A stretch of 61,075 nucleotides of DNA from Lachnospiraceae bacterium (GTDB lineage Bacteria; Bacillota; Clostridia; Lachnospirales; Lachnospiraceae): contig JAFRUR010000086.1 in assembly GCA_017438775.1 (NCBI GenBank), positions 1 through 61,075 on the forward strand, written 5' to 3'. The translations under genes were made by a program, and so were the position numbers. This document shows positions 60,988-61,075 of this stretch, in pieces. The notes below the pieces were generated by a model. The model made no database searches, was not told the DNA's origin, and saw only the letters and a list, made by a program, of their open reading frames with translations. Every line of letters begins with the position of its first letter. Position 1 is the stretch's first letter.

Positions 60988-61075
60988 GGACAGCATACTT
61001 GTGGCATCGAACTCGATTGACTTGCACGGAGGCCAGGGCAACACGAATACAACCAACTACACCCTCATGAAACAG
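60982..61075. other. Foreign sequence interrupting clpC
   Basis: Base composition falls sharply at about 60980. The sequence begins with a small dyad, TGTCC-CTGA-GGACA (60979-60992), and carries an open frame from a GTG at about 61001 without similarity that I recognise. It is probably the end of a mobile element or a group of repeats, but too short to name. Confidence 0.55.

Overview
The window is GC-rich (roughly 60% by eye) with Shine-Dalgarno sites near-perfect to AGGAGG and several textbook TTGACA/TATAAT promoters. Rex, LL-diaminopimelate aminotransferase (DapL), McsA/McsB/ClpC, rubredoxin and bacterial ferredoxins, a ferredoxin-dependent 2-oxoacid oxidoreductase and a butyrate kinase all point to a strictly anaerobic, high-GC member of the Clostridia (Bacillota), probably gut-associated. 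I cannot fix family or genus from sequence alone. Both ends look like mobile-element junctions: the first 33 bases encode, on the minus strand, the start of an IS30-like transposase, and at the right end clpC is cut inside its first AAA+ module by unrelated sequence. No rRNA, tRNA or CRISPR was seen.

Layout. 0-4.1 kb (minus strand): a 2[4Fe-4S] ferredoxin, then a radical SAM/SPASM enzyme overlapping by one base the gene for a large zinc-ribbon/membrane/TPM-domain protein whose C-terminus carries three C-S-S-C units in a Ser/Gly tail. 4.6-26 kb: mostly housekeeping genes on the plus strand: ClpX-like unfoldase, ABC-2 exporter pair, ABC-F ATPase, two XRE regulators, rex with a self-operator in its promoter, NAD(P)HX repair, alanine racemase, YebC, dapF-dapL, enolase, rubredoxin, an HD/CmpB pair, a TetM-like GTPase fused to a Rae1/YacP-type NYN nuclease domain, and O-acetylhomoserine sulfhydrylase.

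26-51 kb: a catabolic island of about 22 kb, bracketed by two paralogous MATE transporters in the same orientation. A divergent control region at 32.6-32.9 kb has two consensus promoters, each with palindromic TAAACCGGTTTA-type (LacI-like) operators at its start site. Leftward lie two RraA-family genes, two tandem DUF1932-type dehydrogenases, a Dabb protein and an AEC permease. Rightward lie an enolase-superfamily sugar-acid dehydratase, a second Dabb protein, a TAXI-type TRAP transporter, a DHDPS/NAL-family lyase and a LacI regulator. These are followed by butyrate kinase, PduL, a four-subunit 2-oxoacid:ferredoxin oxidoreductase, a HAD phosphatase, a three-gene split UxaA-type dehydratase, an orphan protein and a LarA-type racemase. 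The simplest reading is uptake of a hydroxy or sugar acid, epimerisation or dehydration to 2-keto acids, cleavage, ferredoxin-linked oxidation to acyl-CoA, and ATP formation via PduL plus butyrate kinase.

51-61 kb: GNAT acetyltransferase, a DUF4349 lipoprotein, a cadherin-like membrane protein with hendecad repeats that contains an out-of-frame nested basic ORF, a block of intergenic tandem hairpin repeats, a SIMPL protein, a serine beta-lactamase-like hydrolase, a DUF4298 protein and an XRE regulator. Last is a protein-quality-control operon, gntR-mcsA-mcsB-clpC, in which a YtrA-type GntR regulator stands where CtsR is expected, McsB has lost conserved active-site residues, and clpC is interrupted.
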